Below, in pieces: positions 1-8,844 of a stretch of DNA of 64,000 nt. This stretch comes from Caldilineaceae bacterium (GTDB taxonomy: Bacteria > Chloroflexota > Anaerolineae > Caldilineales > Caldilineaceae), in contig JALHQH010000003.1 of NCBI GenBank assembly GCA_022842065.1, forward strand, positions 332,756 to 396,755. Direction: 5' to 3'. The position numbers were made by a program, and so were the translations under genes. Below the pieces are notes generated by a model, which made no database searches, was not told where the DNA came from, and worked only from the letters and a program-made list of their open reading frames with translations. How positions within the stretch are numbered: position 1 is the first letter of the stretch; each line of letters begins with the position of its first letter.

Positions 1-995
1 AGGTGGTCGGCTCCGGCCCCTTTAAGATGGGCGAATTTGTGCCGGATCAGTACTACATCTTGGAAGCCTTTGAAGATTACTACAAAGGGCGTCCTCACCT
101 GGATCAGCTGATCTTCCGCATTGGGCTTACCACGGTGGCTTCATGGATGCCAGGGCTGGAAGCCGACGAAATTCAAGTTGGCAGTATGGTCAATGGCCTT
201 GACCGTGAACGGGTCGAAGGCATTGACACGCTGACGGTGGTTGGCGCACCGCTGCCTGGGGCCATGTCGATCTGGCCCAACCATACGAAGTTCCCGGACA
301 AGCGCATCCTGCAAGCGATGATGTATGCCCTCGACCGCGAAGCGATCACCACCGGCGTCTATGGCCCCGGTCAGGCGCTGCCCTATGATTATGACAATGT
401 TGACCCGGAGCACGTCTGGATTAGCCCGGAGCTGAATGACTATCCCTATGATCCGGAGATGGCCCGCCAGTTGCTGGCCGACGCCGGCTGGGATCCAGAG
501 CAGACGGTCCAATTCGCCACCTACTATCAGACCGAACTGGATCGCAATGTGGTGGCCGCCATGCAACAGTTCTGGGCCGAAGTGGGACTGAAGGTCGAAG
601 TAGCGCACATGGATGCGCCGGCCTGGTCCGCCCAGGTCTACGAAGATCCAACCTCTGAGTTGGCCTATGGCTGTTGTGGGATTTCGGTGCCCTTTGAATA
701 TGCGCGCTATTCCTGTGCCAACGTGCCCCCCGCTGGCCTGAATGCCGCCTCCTACTGCAATGCCGAAGTGGACGCCAAGGTGCAGCAGGCCATGGTCGAG
801 CCGGATGAGGCCGCCCGGCAGCAACTCTGGTATGAGATTAGTGAGATCACCAACGACGAACTGCTGCACATGACCCTCTTCCAGCAGGATCGGCGCCATG
901 CCATCAACAAAAATATCTGTAACTACCAATTCCGCCAGTGGTCCAACATCGTCTGGCCGGAACGTAACCCGCATACGTGGTATTTGGCCCAGTAG
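1..995 (+). CDS. Peptide-type ABC transporter substrate-binding protein (family 5), C-terminal part
   Basis: This is the C-terminal part (about 331 residues) of an extracellular solute-binding protein of the SBP_bac_5 (DppA/OppA-like) family; the start lies before the window. The family binds peptides or oligosaccharides outside the membrane and delivers them to a DppBC-type permease. Visible family features are the V-G-S-G-P-F-K segment at the very start, the RILQAMMYALDREAI helix, the 'YDPEMARQLLADAGWD' repeat-like segment typical of the C-terminal lobe, and a closing 'PHTWYLAQ'. Two permease genes follow at once, so the three form one importer operon without an ATPase in view. The substrate is not readable; the oxidoreductase cluster downstream suggests a sugar-like compound rather than a peptide. 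Confidence 0.93.
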   Translation, partial: VVGSGPFKMGEFVPDQYYILEAFEDYYKGRPHLDQLIFRIGLTTVASWMPGLEADEIQVGSMVNGLDRERVEGIDTLTVVGAPLPGAMSIWPNHTKFPDKRILQAMMYALDREAITTGVYGPGQALPYDYDNVDPEHVWISPELNDYPYDPEMARQLLADAGWDPEQTVQFATYYQTELDRNVVAAMQQFWAEVGLKVEVAHMDAPAWSAQVYEDPTSELAYGCCGISVPFEYARYSCANVPPAGLNAASYCNAEVDAKVQQAMVEPDEAARQQLWYEISEITNDELLHMTLFQQDRRHAINKNICNYQFRQWSNIVWPERNPHTWYLAQ

Positions 996-1005
996 GTAGT
1001 GAGTC

Positions 1006-1094
1006 AGTGGACAGTGACTCACTGTCCACTGATTTACCGATTTACCGATTTACCGATTTACTGATCTACTGATCTACTGATCTACTGATCTACT
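1006..1094. repeat. Hairpin plus eight tandem 8-bp units
   Basis: A perfect 12-bp inverted repeat (arms 1006-1017 and 1019-1030) is followed by exactly eight head-to-tail 8-bp units at 1031-1094: GATTTACC three times, GATTTACT once and GATCTACT four times. The array ends 8 bp before the ATG of the permease gene, and there is no Shine-Dalgarno sequence in between. The same GATNTACY unit recurs around 60.0 kb and 61.2 kb, again between importer genes. Confidence 0.9.
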
Positions 1095-1102
1095 AAAAAA
1101 CT

Positions 1103-2074
1103 ATGAACCAATACATCTTCCGCCGGATTCTGCAGGCACTGCCGGTCCTCTTTGGGATCACGATTATCACCTTTACCTTTACCGAGTTGGCCCCTGGCGA
1201 TGCGGTGTCGGCCATGTTGTTGGAGCAGCAAGGGGGGATTGCCGATATTGATGTGGTCGCCTTGCGCGCCCAATATGGGTTGGATCAGCCGGCCCCGGTG
1301 CGCTATCTGCGCTGGATGGGGGGCTTGTTTCAGGGCAACATGGGGGTGCGCATCCGCAGCGGCGTGCCGGTGGCCGAAGAGATCAGCCGCCGCCTGCCCG
1401 CAACCATGCAATTAATGTTGGCCGCGGTGCTCTTTTCGATTGTAGTGGGGATCCCCCTCGGCGTGCTCTCGGCGCTGCGCCAATACTCGGTCCTCGACTA
1501 TTTGATGACCGGCTTTGTCTTTATGGGCATCTCCGTGCCCGGTTTTTTTGCGGCGATTGTCGTCATCTATCTGTTTGCCGTACGCCTGGGCTGGTTTCCC
1601 ACCGGTGGCTATAGCACCCCTGGGGCGGACTTGGATACCCTGGGGCTGCTGCTCAACCGGCTCCACCACATGGCGCTGCCGGCCTTTGTGCTGGGGATCG
1701 AAAGTACCGCCGCGATCATGCGCTATACGCGTACCAGCATGCTCGAAGTGATCCGCCAAGATTACATGATCACCGCCCGCAGCAAGGGGTTGTCACAATT
1801 GTTAATTACCGTCCGCCACGGGCTGCGCAATGCCCTGCTCCCCGTGATTACGATTATCGGGCTGCGGCTGCCCAGCCTCTTTGGCGGGGCCATTATTATT
1901 GAGACGATCTTCAACTGGCCGGGCATGGGCACCTTATATATGGATGGCGTCAGCACGCGTGACTATCCCTTGATCATGAGTATGGTGCTGATTTCGGCGG
2001 TGGTAATTGTGGTGAGCAATCTGCTCACCGATCTGACCTACGCGCTGGTTGACCCACGCGTGAGATATGAGTAG
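1103..2074 (+). CDS. Peptide-type ABC transporter permease (DppB-like)
   Basis: Inner-membrane permease of the binding-protein-dependent transport family (BPD_transp_1), 323 residues, normal DppB length. The N-terminus has the DppB pattern (RRILQALPVLFGITIITF, first membrane segment), followed by a periplasmic stretch with 'LAPGDAV' and about five further membrane segments. The cytoplasmic EAA loop, which docks the ATPase, is seen as 'DYMITARSKGLSQ' with 'RHGLRNALLPVI'. The ATG at 1103 directly follows the 8-bp repeat array and lacks a Shine-Dalgarno site. It is followed by its DppC partner with almost no gap. Confidence 0.94.
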   Translation: MNQYIFRRILQALPVLFGITIITFTFTELAPGDAVSAMLLEQQGGIADIDVVALRAQYGLDQPAPVRYLRWMGGLFQGNMGVRIRSGVPVAEEISRRLPATMQLMLAAVLFSIVVGIPLGVLSALRQYSVLDYLMTGFVFMGISVPGFFAAIVVIYLFAVRLGWFPTGGYSTPGADLDTLGLLLNRLHHMALPAFVLGIESTAAIMRYTRTSMLEVIRQDYMITARSKGLSQLLITVRHGLRNALLPVITIIGLRLPSLFGGAIIIETIFNWPGMGTLYMDGVSTRDYPLIMSMVLISAVVIVVSNLLTDLTYALVDPRVRYE

Positions 2075-2080
2075 GTGATT

Positions 2081-3010
2081 ATGGCTGTCGCAACGCCAAC
2101 CAAAGATGCAACCCCAGATTCGGCCGCAGCGGCCATTGCTATGCGCCGCGCGGCGATCCAATCGCCGGGGCAACGGGCCTGGCGCCGTTTTCTGCGCCAT
2201 CGTCTCGCCGTGATCAGCCTGATCTTTATGGTCGCCGTGACGCTGCTCGTCTTTCCCTTGGCCCCGATCATCGCGCCTACGCCACCGGAGAAGACCGATC
2301 TGCGCGCGGTGCGCCAACCACCCAGTCTCGCCCACCCCTTTGGCACCGATCTGATTGGCCGCGATGTGTTGAGTCGGGTGCTCTACGGTGGGCGGATTTC
2401 GATTGCCGTGGGCTTTACCGCGGTGATGATCTTCATGACGATTGGCACCTTGCTGGGCAGCCTCGCCGGCTACTATGGCGGCAAGGTCGATGCGGTGATC
2501 ATGCGCATTACCGATACCTTTATGGCCTTTCCGGTGCTGGTCATCCTGATCAGTATCGTCGCGATTGTCGGGCCAGGGCTGCGCAACGCGATGATCGCGA
2601 TTGGGCTGATCGGCTGGACCGGCGTTGCGCGCCTGGTGCGCGGCCAGATCCTCTCTGTGCGCGAGATGGATTTTGTGCTGGCCGCGCACGCGCTGGGGGT
2701 GCCCCGCCATCGTATTCTCCGCCGCCATATTTTGCCTAGTATTATTGCGCCTATCACCGTTGCCGGCAGCTTTGGCATCGCCGGTGCCATTCTCACCGAG
2801 GCCGGGCTGAGCTTTCTCGGGCTGGGCGTGCAGGTGCCCACGCCCAGCTGGGGCAACATGCTCAACGAAGCGCAATCGATCCAGATCATCGAATCTTTCC
2901 CCTGGCTTTGGCTACCCCCCGGCTTGATGATCAGCCTCTGTGTGCTCGCCATCAACTTTATCGGCGATGGCCTGCGCGATGCACTGGATCCACGGATGAT
3001 ATTGGATTAG
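2081..3010 (+). CDS. Peptide-type ABC transporter permease (DppC-like)
   Basis: Second permease subunit, 309 residues. It has the DppC layout: a cytoplasmic N-terminus, a first membrane segment around residues 40-60, the 'HPFGTDLIGRDVLSRVLYGGRISI' region (starting near residue 88), and an EAA loop seen as 'DFVLAAHALGVPRHRI'. It ends with the usual 'GDGLRDALDPR'. ATG 2081 is preferred over the in-frame GTG at 2075, because the GAGTAGG before it gives a better spaced ribosome site. No ATP-binding subunits follow, so the importer must borrow ATPases encoded elsewhere or is incomplete here. Confidence 0.94.
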   Translation: MAVATPTKDATPDSAAAAIAMRRAAIQSPGQRAWRRFLRHRLAVISLIFMVAVTLLVFPLAPIIAPTPPEKTDLRAVRQPPSLAHPFGTDLIGRDVLSRVLYGGRISIAVGFTAVMIFMTIGTLLGSLAGYYGGKVDAVIMRITDTFMAFPVLVILISIVAIVGPGLRNAMIAIGLIGWTGVARLVRGQILSVREMDFVLAAHALGVPRHRILRRHILPSIIAPITVAGSFGIAGAILTEAGLSFLGLGVQVPTPSWGNMLNEAQSIQIIESFPWLWLPPGLMISLCVLAINFIGDGLRDALDPRMILD

Positions 3011-3067
3011 GCAATTGACGGCTGTCGTCCTTTGCCCCGCATCCCAAACAAAAGGAACCTCAATGCT

Positions 3068-4150
3068 ATGAAAACTTATCGTGCCGCGGTGATCGGCTGT
3101 AGCCGGATGGGCGGCTTTATTGATAACGAAGTGGTGGGCACGCCCAAACATGTGCCGCCCTATTCCCACGCTGCCGGTTTCTATGCGTGTGAACGCACTG
3201 ATCTCGTCGCCTGTGCCGACTTTCGCACCGATGTGATGGAGGAGTTTGGCAAGCGCTACGACATCCCAAAAGAACGGCAATATACTGACTACAAAGAGAT
3301 GATCGCCAAAGAAAATTTGGATATTGTCAGCGTTGCCACCCAGCCGGAGCCACGCGCCGGGATTGTGATCTATGCCGTCAACCACGGCATCAAAGCGATC
3401 TATGCGGAAAAAGCGATGGCCGCTTCCCTGGCCGAAGCCGACGCGATGGTCGAAGCGGTGGAGCGCAACGGCGCGGCCTTCAACCTGGGCACCAACCGGC
3501 GCTGGTCACCCCTTTATGACCATATGAAGGCGACGATTGACGGTGGGGCGATTGGCACGCTGAAGAGCATTCTGCTCTACAACAATGGTACCCTCTTTAA
3601 TACCGCCAGCCACACCTTTGACCTGGTGCTGCGCCTTAACAGCGACAGTGCTCCCGTTTGGGTGCAAGCCTATTTGCCCAAGGGCGAAGGCATTATTGAC
3701 GGCGATCTGCTCAGCGCTGACCCGCTGGGCGAAGGGCTGATCGGTTTCGCCAATGGGGTTACCGCCTATATGCTCCTGACCCCGCGCGGGCTAGAAGTGG
3801 AAGCGATTGGCGACCAAGGCACCCTGACCGCCCTGAATGATGGCATGGAATGGCTCTTGCGCCAACGTGTCCCTGATGCCCAAGGGCGTACGTCCCTGCA
3901 AATGCAACCCTTCGAGGATGTGGCACCCGCCAGCTCCACCCTGCGCCTGATCGAAGATCTGGTTCATGCACTCGACAGCGGCGAGCCAACGCGTGGTGGC
4001 GTGCGCACCGCCTTGGCTACCATGGAGCTGATCTTTGGCTTTATCGAATCCTATCAACAGGGGGGGGCACGGGTTGCGCTGCCCCTACAAAACCGGTCGT
4101 TGCGTCTGCAAAGTAACACGACGCCGCGCCAGCCGAAGTTTGCCGTCTAA
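3068..4150 (+). CDS. Gfo/Idh/MocA family oxidoreductase 1
   Basis: NAD(P)-dependent oxidoreductase of about 360 residues. The N-terminal Rossmann fold starts with 'YRAAVIGCSRMGG', and the position of the usual E-K-P motif reads 'YAEKAMAAS' (P replaced by A). The C-terminal half is the GFO_IDH_MocA substrate domain. ATG 3068 is chosen because AAAAGGAA lies 11 bp upstream; an upstream TTG at 3032 has no ribosome site. It is the first of three adjacent family members and follows the importer by about 57 bp, suggesting that it acts on the imported compound or a derivative. The substrate cannot be told from sequence. Confidence 0.92.
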   Translation: MKTYRAAVIGCSRMGGFIDNEVVGTPKHVPPYSHAAGFYACERTDLVACADFRTDVMEEFGKRYDIPKERQYTDYKEMIAKENLDIVSVATQPEPRAGIVIYAVNHGIKAIYAEKAMAASLAEADAMVEAVERNGAAFNLGTNRRWSPLYDHMKATIDGGAIGTLKSILLYNNGTLFNTASHTFDLVLRLNSDSAPVWVQAYLPKGEGIIDGDLLSADPLGEGLIGFANGVTAYMLLTPRGLEVEAIGDQGTLTALNDGMEWLLRQRVPDAQGRTSLQMQPFEDVAPASSTLRLIEDLVHALDSGEPTRGGVRTALATMELIFGFIESYQQGGARVALPLQNRSLRLQSNTTPRQPKFAV

Positions 4151-4203
4151 CCAGGCGTGCCCGGCACGCCGCGCATTGCGCTAACCTGAAAAGAGAAAAT
4201 TGT

Positions 4204-5235
4204 ATGGCTAACCAAACCTACCGTGTCGCCATTATTGGTCTGGGACGCATGGGCAGTACGATTGATACTGAGTTGCCGGCGGGGTCACCACCCTATTCAA
4301 TTGCCGCCGCGTGTCAAGCCAGCGACCGGCTCGAAGTCGTGACGGGGGCCGATATCGACCCGGCCAAACGCGCCGCCTTCACTGAACGGTGGGGCGTGAG
4401 CAATCTGTACGAAGATTACGAGGAGATGATTCGGCAGGAGCAGCCCGACCTGGTCGCCATCTGCACCAAAGGGGTACTCCACGCCGAGATGGCCACCCGT
4501 GTCGCCGAACTGGGCGCGCCGATGATCTTCTGCGAAAAGTCGATTGCCTGCTCAATGGAGGAGGCCGACCGCGTGTTGCAGGCGGTGCAAGCCAATAACA
4601 CACCCTTCAATACCGGCGTCTTGCGCCGTTTTAACCTGGGCTTTCATCAGGCGCGGGATCTGATTGCCAACGGTGAAATTGGCGAACCGAAAGCTGCGGT
4701 CCATTATGCCGCCACCAACCTGCTCCACGGCCATATCCACTCGCTCGATACGCTGAGTTTTCTGCTCGGCGATCCCAAAGTGGAGAGCATCCGCGGCGAA
4801 CTCTTCCCGCGCGATCTCGCGATTGAAAACAACCGGCTGGACAAAGATCCCAACGGCATCTTCCAAGCCCGTTTTGCCAATGGGGTCGAAGCGACCAGCG
4901 TGCCTGCCGGCGGCTGGGAATTTGAGGTGCTAGGCAGCCGCGGCAGCGTGCGGGTGCTGGAGAATGGCAGCCGCGTCGTTTTGCGCCAGGCCCAGGATAC
5001 GCGCGGGCGCGTGATGCAGGAGGTCGATGTGCCAGCCATCGCGCCCCACAGCGCCACCCAATTCTGCTTGGAAGATCTGGTCGCGGCTTATGAAGAAAAG
5101 CGCCCCACCCTGGGCAACATTGAAGTAACGCATCACCTGACGGAGGTCTGCCTGGCCCTGGCCGAAAGCCACCGCCGCAATGAACGGATCACGCTACCGT
5201 TGACCAACCGTTCCCTTTACGTGTTTCACGTTTGA
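4204..5235 (+). CDS. Gfo/Idh/MocA family oxidoreductase 2
   Basis: 343-residue paralogue of the preceding gene. The Rossmann start is 'YRVAIIGLGRMGSTID' and the motif-II region is 'FCEKSIACSMEEAD', with P of E-K-P again replaced (S-I). The closing 'RITLPLTNRSLYV' resembles the end of gene 1 ('RVALPLQNRSLRL'), so genes 1 and 2 are closer to each other than to the third one. A purine-rich stretch (AAAAGAGAAAA) precedes ATG 4204. The 53-bp gap to gene 1 fits one transcript. Confidence 0.92.
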   Translation: MANQTYRVAIIGLGRMGSTIDTELPAGSPPYSIAAACQASDRLEVVTGADIDPAKRAAFTERWGVSNLYEDYEEMIRQEQPDLVAICTKGVLHAEMATRVAELGAPMIFCEKSIACSMEEADRVLQAVQANNTPFNTGVLRRFNLGFHQARDLIANGEIGEPKAAVHYAATNLLHGHIHSLDTLSFLLGDPKVESIRGELFPRDLAIENNRLDKDPNGIFQARFANGVEATSVPAGGWEFEVLGSRGSVRVLENGSRVVLRQAQDTRGRVMQEVDVPAIAPHSATQFCLEDLVAAYEEKRPTLGNIEVTHHLTEVCLALAESHRRNERITLPLTNRSLYVFHV

Positions 5236-5314
5236 CATATACCATTAGATGTTTCACGTGTAACACATACTACTAGTACATTGCGGTCCAAATACATCCA
5301 CAGTAGAATCGTGT

Positions 5315-5354
5315 CTAGCTGTTCCGTGACCAGTGCTGGTCACGGAACAGCTAG
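5315..5354. repeat. Perfect 19-bp palindrome
   Basis: Arms 5315-5333 and 5336-5354 are perfect reverse complements separated by 2 bp (CTAGCTGTTCCGTGACCAG as left arm). There is no T-run after it, so it is not a standard intrinsic terminator. It sits in the 264-bp gap between the second and third Gfo/Idh genes. Confidence 0.85.
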
Positions 5355-5355
5355 G

Positions 5356-5448
5356 CACTGGTGAGCTATTGGTTTGTTTACGCCGCTGAGTACTAATACT
5401 AGACGCGTGCACTAGTGAACGATTGGCTTACTTAAGCCGCTGCGTACT
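5356..5448. repeat. Imperfect 39-bp direct repeat
   Basis: Two copies (5356-5394 and 5410-5448) match at 31 of 39 positions by eye; both begin with CACT and end with GTACT, and share GCCGCTG near the end. Together with the palindrome just before, they fill most of the gap upstream of the third Gfo/Idh gene. They could be paired regulator-binding sites or the remains of a duplicated intergenic element. Confidence 0.7.
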
Positions 5449-5499
5449 AGCTGTCAGTGAGCAGCCAGCGGTTGTCAAACTAATCAGGGAGCTTCGACG

Positions 5500-6558
5500 A
5501 TGACCACTAAACCAACCTATAAAGCAGTGATTATCGGCTTGACCGGCATTGGTGCCCGGCGGCCCACCGTGCCCACTGGGGTACCACTCTATGGCGGTGC
5601 CCCCCGTTCGCATGCCGCGGCCTATCATCAGCATCCACAGACCGAAGTGGTCGCGGTTTGCGATATCCGCCAAACCGCGGTGGATGACTTCAAGCGCGAG
5701 TGGGGGGATGTCTGGCCTGCTGTGCGCGGGTATACCGACTATCAAACAATGCTCGACGCGGAGCAGCCCGATCTGGTTAGCGTGGTGACGCCGGATCACC
5801 TGCATGCTGATATTACAGTGGCCGCAGCCGGTCTCAAGAGCGTGCGCGCCATCCTCTGCGAAAAGCCGATTGCCACGACCTTGGCCGATGCCGACCGCAT
5901 GATCGCGGCGGCAGCGCAAAACAAGGTGCTGCTCTCGATTGAACATACCAGACGGTGGATTCCGGTCTTTCATACCGCGCGCGAGCTGATTCGCAGCGGC
6001 GAATTGGGAAAACTACGCAGCATCACCGTCAACATGTATAGCCCGCGTTCCATGCTCTTCCGCAACGGCACGCACATGGTCGATATGATCGGTTTCTTTG
6101 CTGAAGCAGAACCCCAGTGGGTCTTTGCCGAGTTGGAAGAGGGCTTTGATCACTTCACTGAATACAAAAGCGACGGCGGTCATGATCCGGCCACTGACCC
6201 CGCGGCGACCGCCTATATTCACTATGCCAACGGTGTGCGCGCGATCTATCACAGCGTCAAGGTGCCCATGCCCGGCTCCCAATTTGAGCTGCTCTGTGAC
6301 AAGGGGCGCATTGAAGTCTCTGACCGCGAACTGGTCTTGATTCGCGGTGAGTCGCATGCCAGCTGGTCGCGCAGCACGATCCCTGCCGGTGAATATTTGC
6401 AGACCCACCAACTGGGCGCGGTGGCCGAATTGATCCACGTGCTCGAAGATGGGGGTGAACTGATCTCATCAGGTGCCACCGCGCGCCAGGCGATTGCAAT
6501 TATGTTAGCCATGTTGAAATCCCACGCCGAGGGCAATGTGCGGGTGAATTTGCGCTAA
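5500..6558 (+). CDS. Gfo/Idh/MocA family oxidoreductase 3
   Basis: 352-residue oxidoreductase with a somewhat unusual Rossmann start ('YKAVIIGLTGIGARRP') and a canonical E-K-P motif ('LCEKPIATT', about residues 124-132). The tail ('GNVRVNLR') differs from genes 1 and 2, so this is a more distant paralogue. A loose ribosome site (CAGGGAGCT) lies 15 bp before ATG 5500. The 264-bp gap filled with repeats before it may hold a separate promoter. Substrate unknown. Confidence 0.92.
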   Translation: MTTKPTYKAVIIGLTGIGARRPTVPTGVPLYGGAPRSHAAAYHQHPQTEVVAVCDIRQTAVDDFKREWGDVWPAVRGYTDYQTMLDAEQPDLVSVVTPDHLHADITVAAAGLKSVRAILCEKPIATTLADADRMIAAAAQNKVLLSIEHTRRWIPVFHTARELIRSGELGKLRSITVNMYSPRSMLFRNGTHMVDMIGFFAEAEPQWVFAELEEGFDHFTEYKSDGGHDPATDPAATAYIHYANGVRAIYHSVKVPMPGSQFELLCDKGRIEVSDRELVLIRGESHASWSRSTIPAGEYLQTHQLGAVAELIHVLEDGGELISSGATARQAIAIMLAMLKSHAEGNVRVNLR

Positions 6559-6573
6559 TGGGTCAGCGGCCCA

Positions 6574-6633
6574 AGTGAGGCAGTAGGACAGTAGACAGTG
6601 GGTCAGTTACTGTCTACTGTCTACTGTCTCACT
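6574..6633. repeat. Fold-back of CAGTAGA-type units
   Basis: The left arm (6574-6599) and right arm (6609-6633) are nearly reverse complementary and are built from a 7-bp unit (CAGTAGA / TCTACTG). A short loop separates them. It lies between the third oxidoreductase and the dehydrogenase gene and resembles in design the paired short-unit arrays near 60 and 61 kb. Confidence 0.75.
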
Positions 6634-6670
6634 GCATACGTTCGATTCCAACTGCTTAATAGAAGTGGGG

Positions 6671-7756
6671 ATGGCTGCAATGGAAGAAGGTAAACGACTG
6701 GTCATCGACGCGACGGGTACGGTTAGCGTCGAAGCTTTTGCGGTGCCTGTGCCGGGGCCGGGCCAAATCCTGGTGCGGACCAAGGTAACCCAGGTGAGCG
6801 CCGGCAGTGAGATCAACATGGTGCGGCACCGGCGGAACGCGTCCGCAGACCAACGGGCCAATATTGCCCCTAGTGGACTGGGATATACCGCGGTCGGCGA
6901 AGTCGCTGCGGTTGGGGCCGGCGTGAGTGACTTTGTCCCCGGTGATCGGGTGCTGTGTAATGGCAACCACGCCTCGCACTGGTTGATCACCCCGGCGGCC
7001 AAGCAGGACGAAGCGAGCATTCCGCAACAATATTACATCGAGCGGGTGCCGACTGGCGTGAGCGACACGGATGCCTGTTTTGCCATTTTGGGCGATGTTG
7101 CCCTCCATGGCGTGCGGCTGGCCCAATTGCAGATCGGCGAGTCGGTTGCGATCCACGGGCTGGGGGTCGTGGGGCTGTTGACCCTGCAACTCTGTCGCCT
7201 TTCCGGTGCCCATCCACTGATCGGCGTTGATCTGGTGGCGAGTCGCATGGCACAAGCCAAAGCATTGGGCGCGGATCAGCTGGTTGATGCCCAGGCTGCG
7301 GATGTGGTGGCACAGATTCGCCGCCTCACCCAAATTCCTTTTCGCTGGCGCGGCGCATTGCCAGGGTTGGAACCAGGCGCTGGGGCCGAGGTACAACTCC
7401 ACTGTACCTCCTACATCGGCAATTATCCAACGCTGATCCGTGCCGCCGCCGATCGGGGGCGCATTATCCTCGTCGGTGCAACCTCTGGCAGCGTTGCCAT
7501 TGAATCACAGGAACTCTTCCGCCGCGAGATCACGCTGCGCGGCTCCTACCAGACCGGGATGATCGACCCTTACCCCTATTGGCCTTGGTCACGCGCCCGC
7601 AACCGCCATGTGATGTTAGATTTGATCGCGCGCCGGCAGATCGAGGTGGCGAGTTTGGTCAGCCATGTGGTGTCGCACACCGAGGCCCCGGCGCTTTATG
7701 AACTGATGGCGCAAGGGGGCGAAGGATGGTTGAGTGTCTTTTTTACGTGGGATTAA
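6671..7756 (+). CDS. MDR-type (zinc-type alcohol dehydrogenase-like) oxidoreductase
   Basis: Medium-chain dehydrogenase/reductase of about 361 residues. The GroES-like N-terminal domain carries 'GYTAVGEVAAVGAGVSDF', and the nucleotide-binding domain carries 'VAIHGLGVVGLLTLQLC' followed by an acidic residue (GVDLVAS), which favours NAD(H). The catalytic zinc ligands are not conserved: where alcohol dehydrogenases have C-G-S/T-D this protein reads S-A-G-S-E, and the G-H-E motif is replaced by G-Y-T. Such SAG(S/T)E members occur beside or fused to Gfo/Idh domains, which fits the neighbours. ATG 6671 follows GAAGTGGGG; ATG 6680 is an alternative. Confidence 0.88.
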   Translation: MAAMEEGKRLVIDATGTVSVEAFAVPVPGPGQILVRTKVTQVSAGSEINMVRHRRNASADQRANIAPSGLGYTAVGEVAAVGAGVSDFVPGDRVLCNGNHASHWLITPAAKQDEASIPQQYYIERVPTGVSDTDACFAILGDVALHGVRLAQLQIGESVAIHGLGVVGLLTLQLCRLSGAHPLIGVDLVASRMAQAKALGADQLVDAQAADVVAQIRRLTQIPFRWRGALPGLEPGAGAEVQLHCTSYIGNYPTLIRAAADRGRIILVGATSGSVAIESQELFRREITLRGSYQTGMIDPYPYWPWSRARNRHVMLDLIARRQIEVASLVSHVVSHTEAPALYELMAQGGEGWLSVFFTWD

Positions 7757-7793
7757 TTCGTGTGGAACGCGATAGAAAACTTGGAGCAACATC

Positions 7794-8720
7794 ATGAAAT
7801 TGGCGACCTATTTGCACGCTAATGAACCAACAGTAGGAGCTGTACTTGAGGATCAGATTTATGATTTGGCCGCATGTCTGCAGGCCAGTGGTCAAGGCGA
7901 TCCCAGTTTGGCAACCTCCATGTTACGCCTGCTCGCCGCCGGTGAGGCTGGGTTGGCAAGCGCCCAGGCCGCGCTGACCTGGGCGCAGTTGCACGACACA
8001 ACGCTGGCCCAACCCTTAACGGCGACGACATTGCTGGCCCCCATCCCCTGCCCCGGCAAATTGCTTTGTCTGGCCGGCAACTACGCTTCCCACATCCAAG
8101 AAGGGGGCGGGACTTATATCGGCAAAGAGAAGATGATCCCCCGCTTCTTTAGCAAACCGTGTACTTCGATTATCGGTACCAATGACACGGTGCGCATTCC
8201 CCCTTCCGTAGCGTGGGCGGATTGGGAGCTGGAATTGGCTGTGGTGATTGGCAAAGCCGGGCGTGACATTGCGGTGGCCGATGCCGCCAACCACATTGGG
8301 GGCTATACCGTTTTTAACGATATTTCGGGGCGAGAACTTGCGTTCCGTGCCACCCTGCCCTTGCAAGAGGGGGACTGGTTCTTTGACTGGCAGGTGGGTA
8401 AATGGCTTGACACCTTTGGCCCCATGGGGCCGTGGTTGACCACCGCCGACGAAGTGCCCCACCCGGATCGCTTGGCGATGAAGCTCTGGCACAACGGCAC
8501 CCTGCACCAAGATGCCAGCACCGGCCAGATGATCTTCTCGCCTGCCGAAGCCATTGCCTTTATCTCCCAATTTATTACCTTGGAGCCAGGCGATGTGATC
8601 GCCACCGGTACCCCTGCCGGCGTGGGATTGACCAAGAAGATCAAACTCCAGCCCGGCGACCGTATCAAAGGCGAAATCGAAGGCCTGGGCGTACTGGAAA
8701 ACAGCGTGGCTGCGCTGTAG
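7794..8720 (+). CDS. Fumarylacetoacetate hydrolase family protein
   Basis: 308 residues, full length for the two-part FAH family (short N-terminal domain, then the catalytic fold from about residue 85, 'LLCLAGNYASH'). Metal-binding acidic residues are visible as E-x-E in 'DWELELAVVIGKAGRDI' and D in 'FNDISGREL'. The family cleaves C-C bonds or acts on 2-oxo-3-deoxy sugar acids and related diketo compounds. TTGGAGC lies 10 bp before the ATG. Its place after the dehydrogenases suggests the late step of a sugar-acid or cyclic polyol pathway; the exact substrate is inferred only from context. Confidence 0.9.
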   Translation: MKLATYLHANEPTVGAVLEDQIYDLAACLQASGQGDPSLATSMLRLLAAGEAGLASAQAALTWAQLHDTTLAQPLTATTLLAPIPCPGKLLCLAGNYASHIQEGGGTYIGKEKMIPRFFSKPCTSIIGTNDTVRIPPSVAWADWELELAVVIGKAGRDIAVADAANHIGGYTVFNDISGRELAFRATLPLQEGDWFFDWQVGKWLDTFGPMGPWLTTADEVPHPDRLAMKLWHNGTLHQDASTGQMIFSPAEAIAFISQFITLEPGDVIATGTPAGVGLTKKIKLQPGDRIKGEIEGLGVLENSVAAL

Positions 8721-8844
8721 AGGACGACCGCCGTTCACGAAGTGGGTGCAAAGCACCACTGCCGCTGACCACTGACGACCGAATTTACCGTCTGCCCCAT
8801 CGGTTATGCCCTGCGCGCCGATGGGGCTACCTGAGGAGCTTGCC

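Noticed and set aside
141..1022. 293-codon minus-strand open frame
   Set aside because: Antisense to the partial binding-protein gene and without any recognisable motif.
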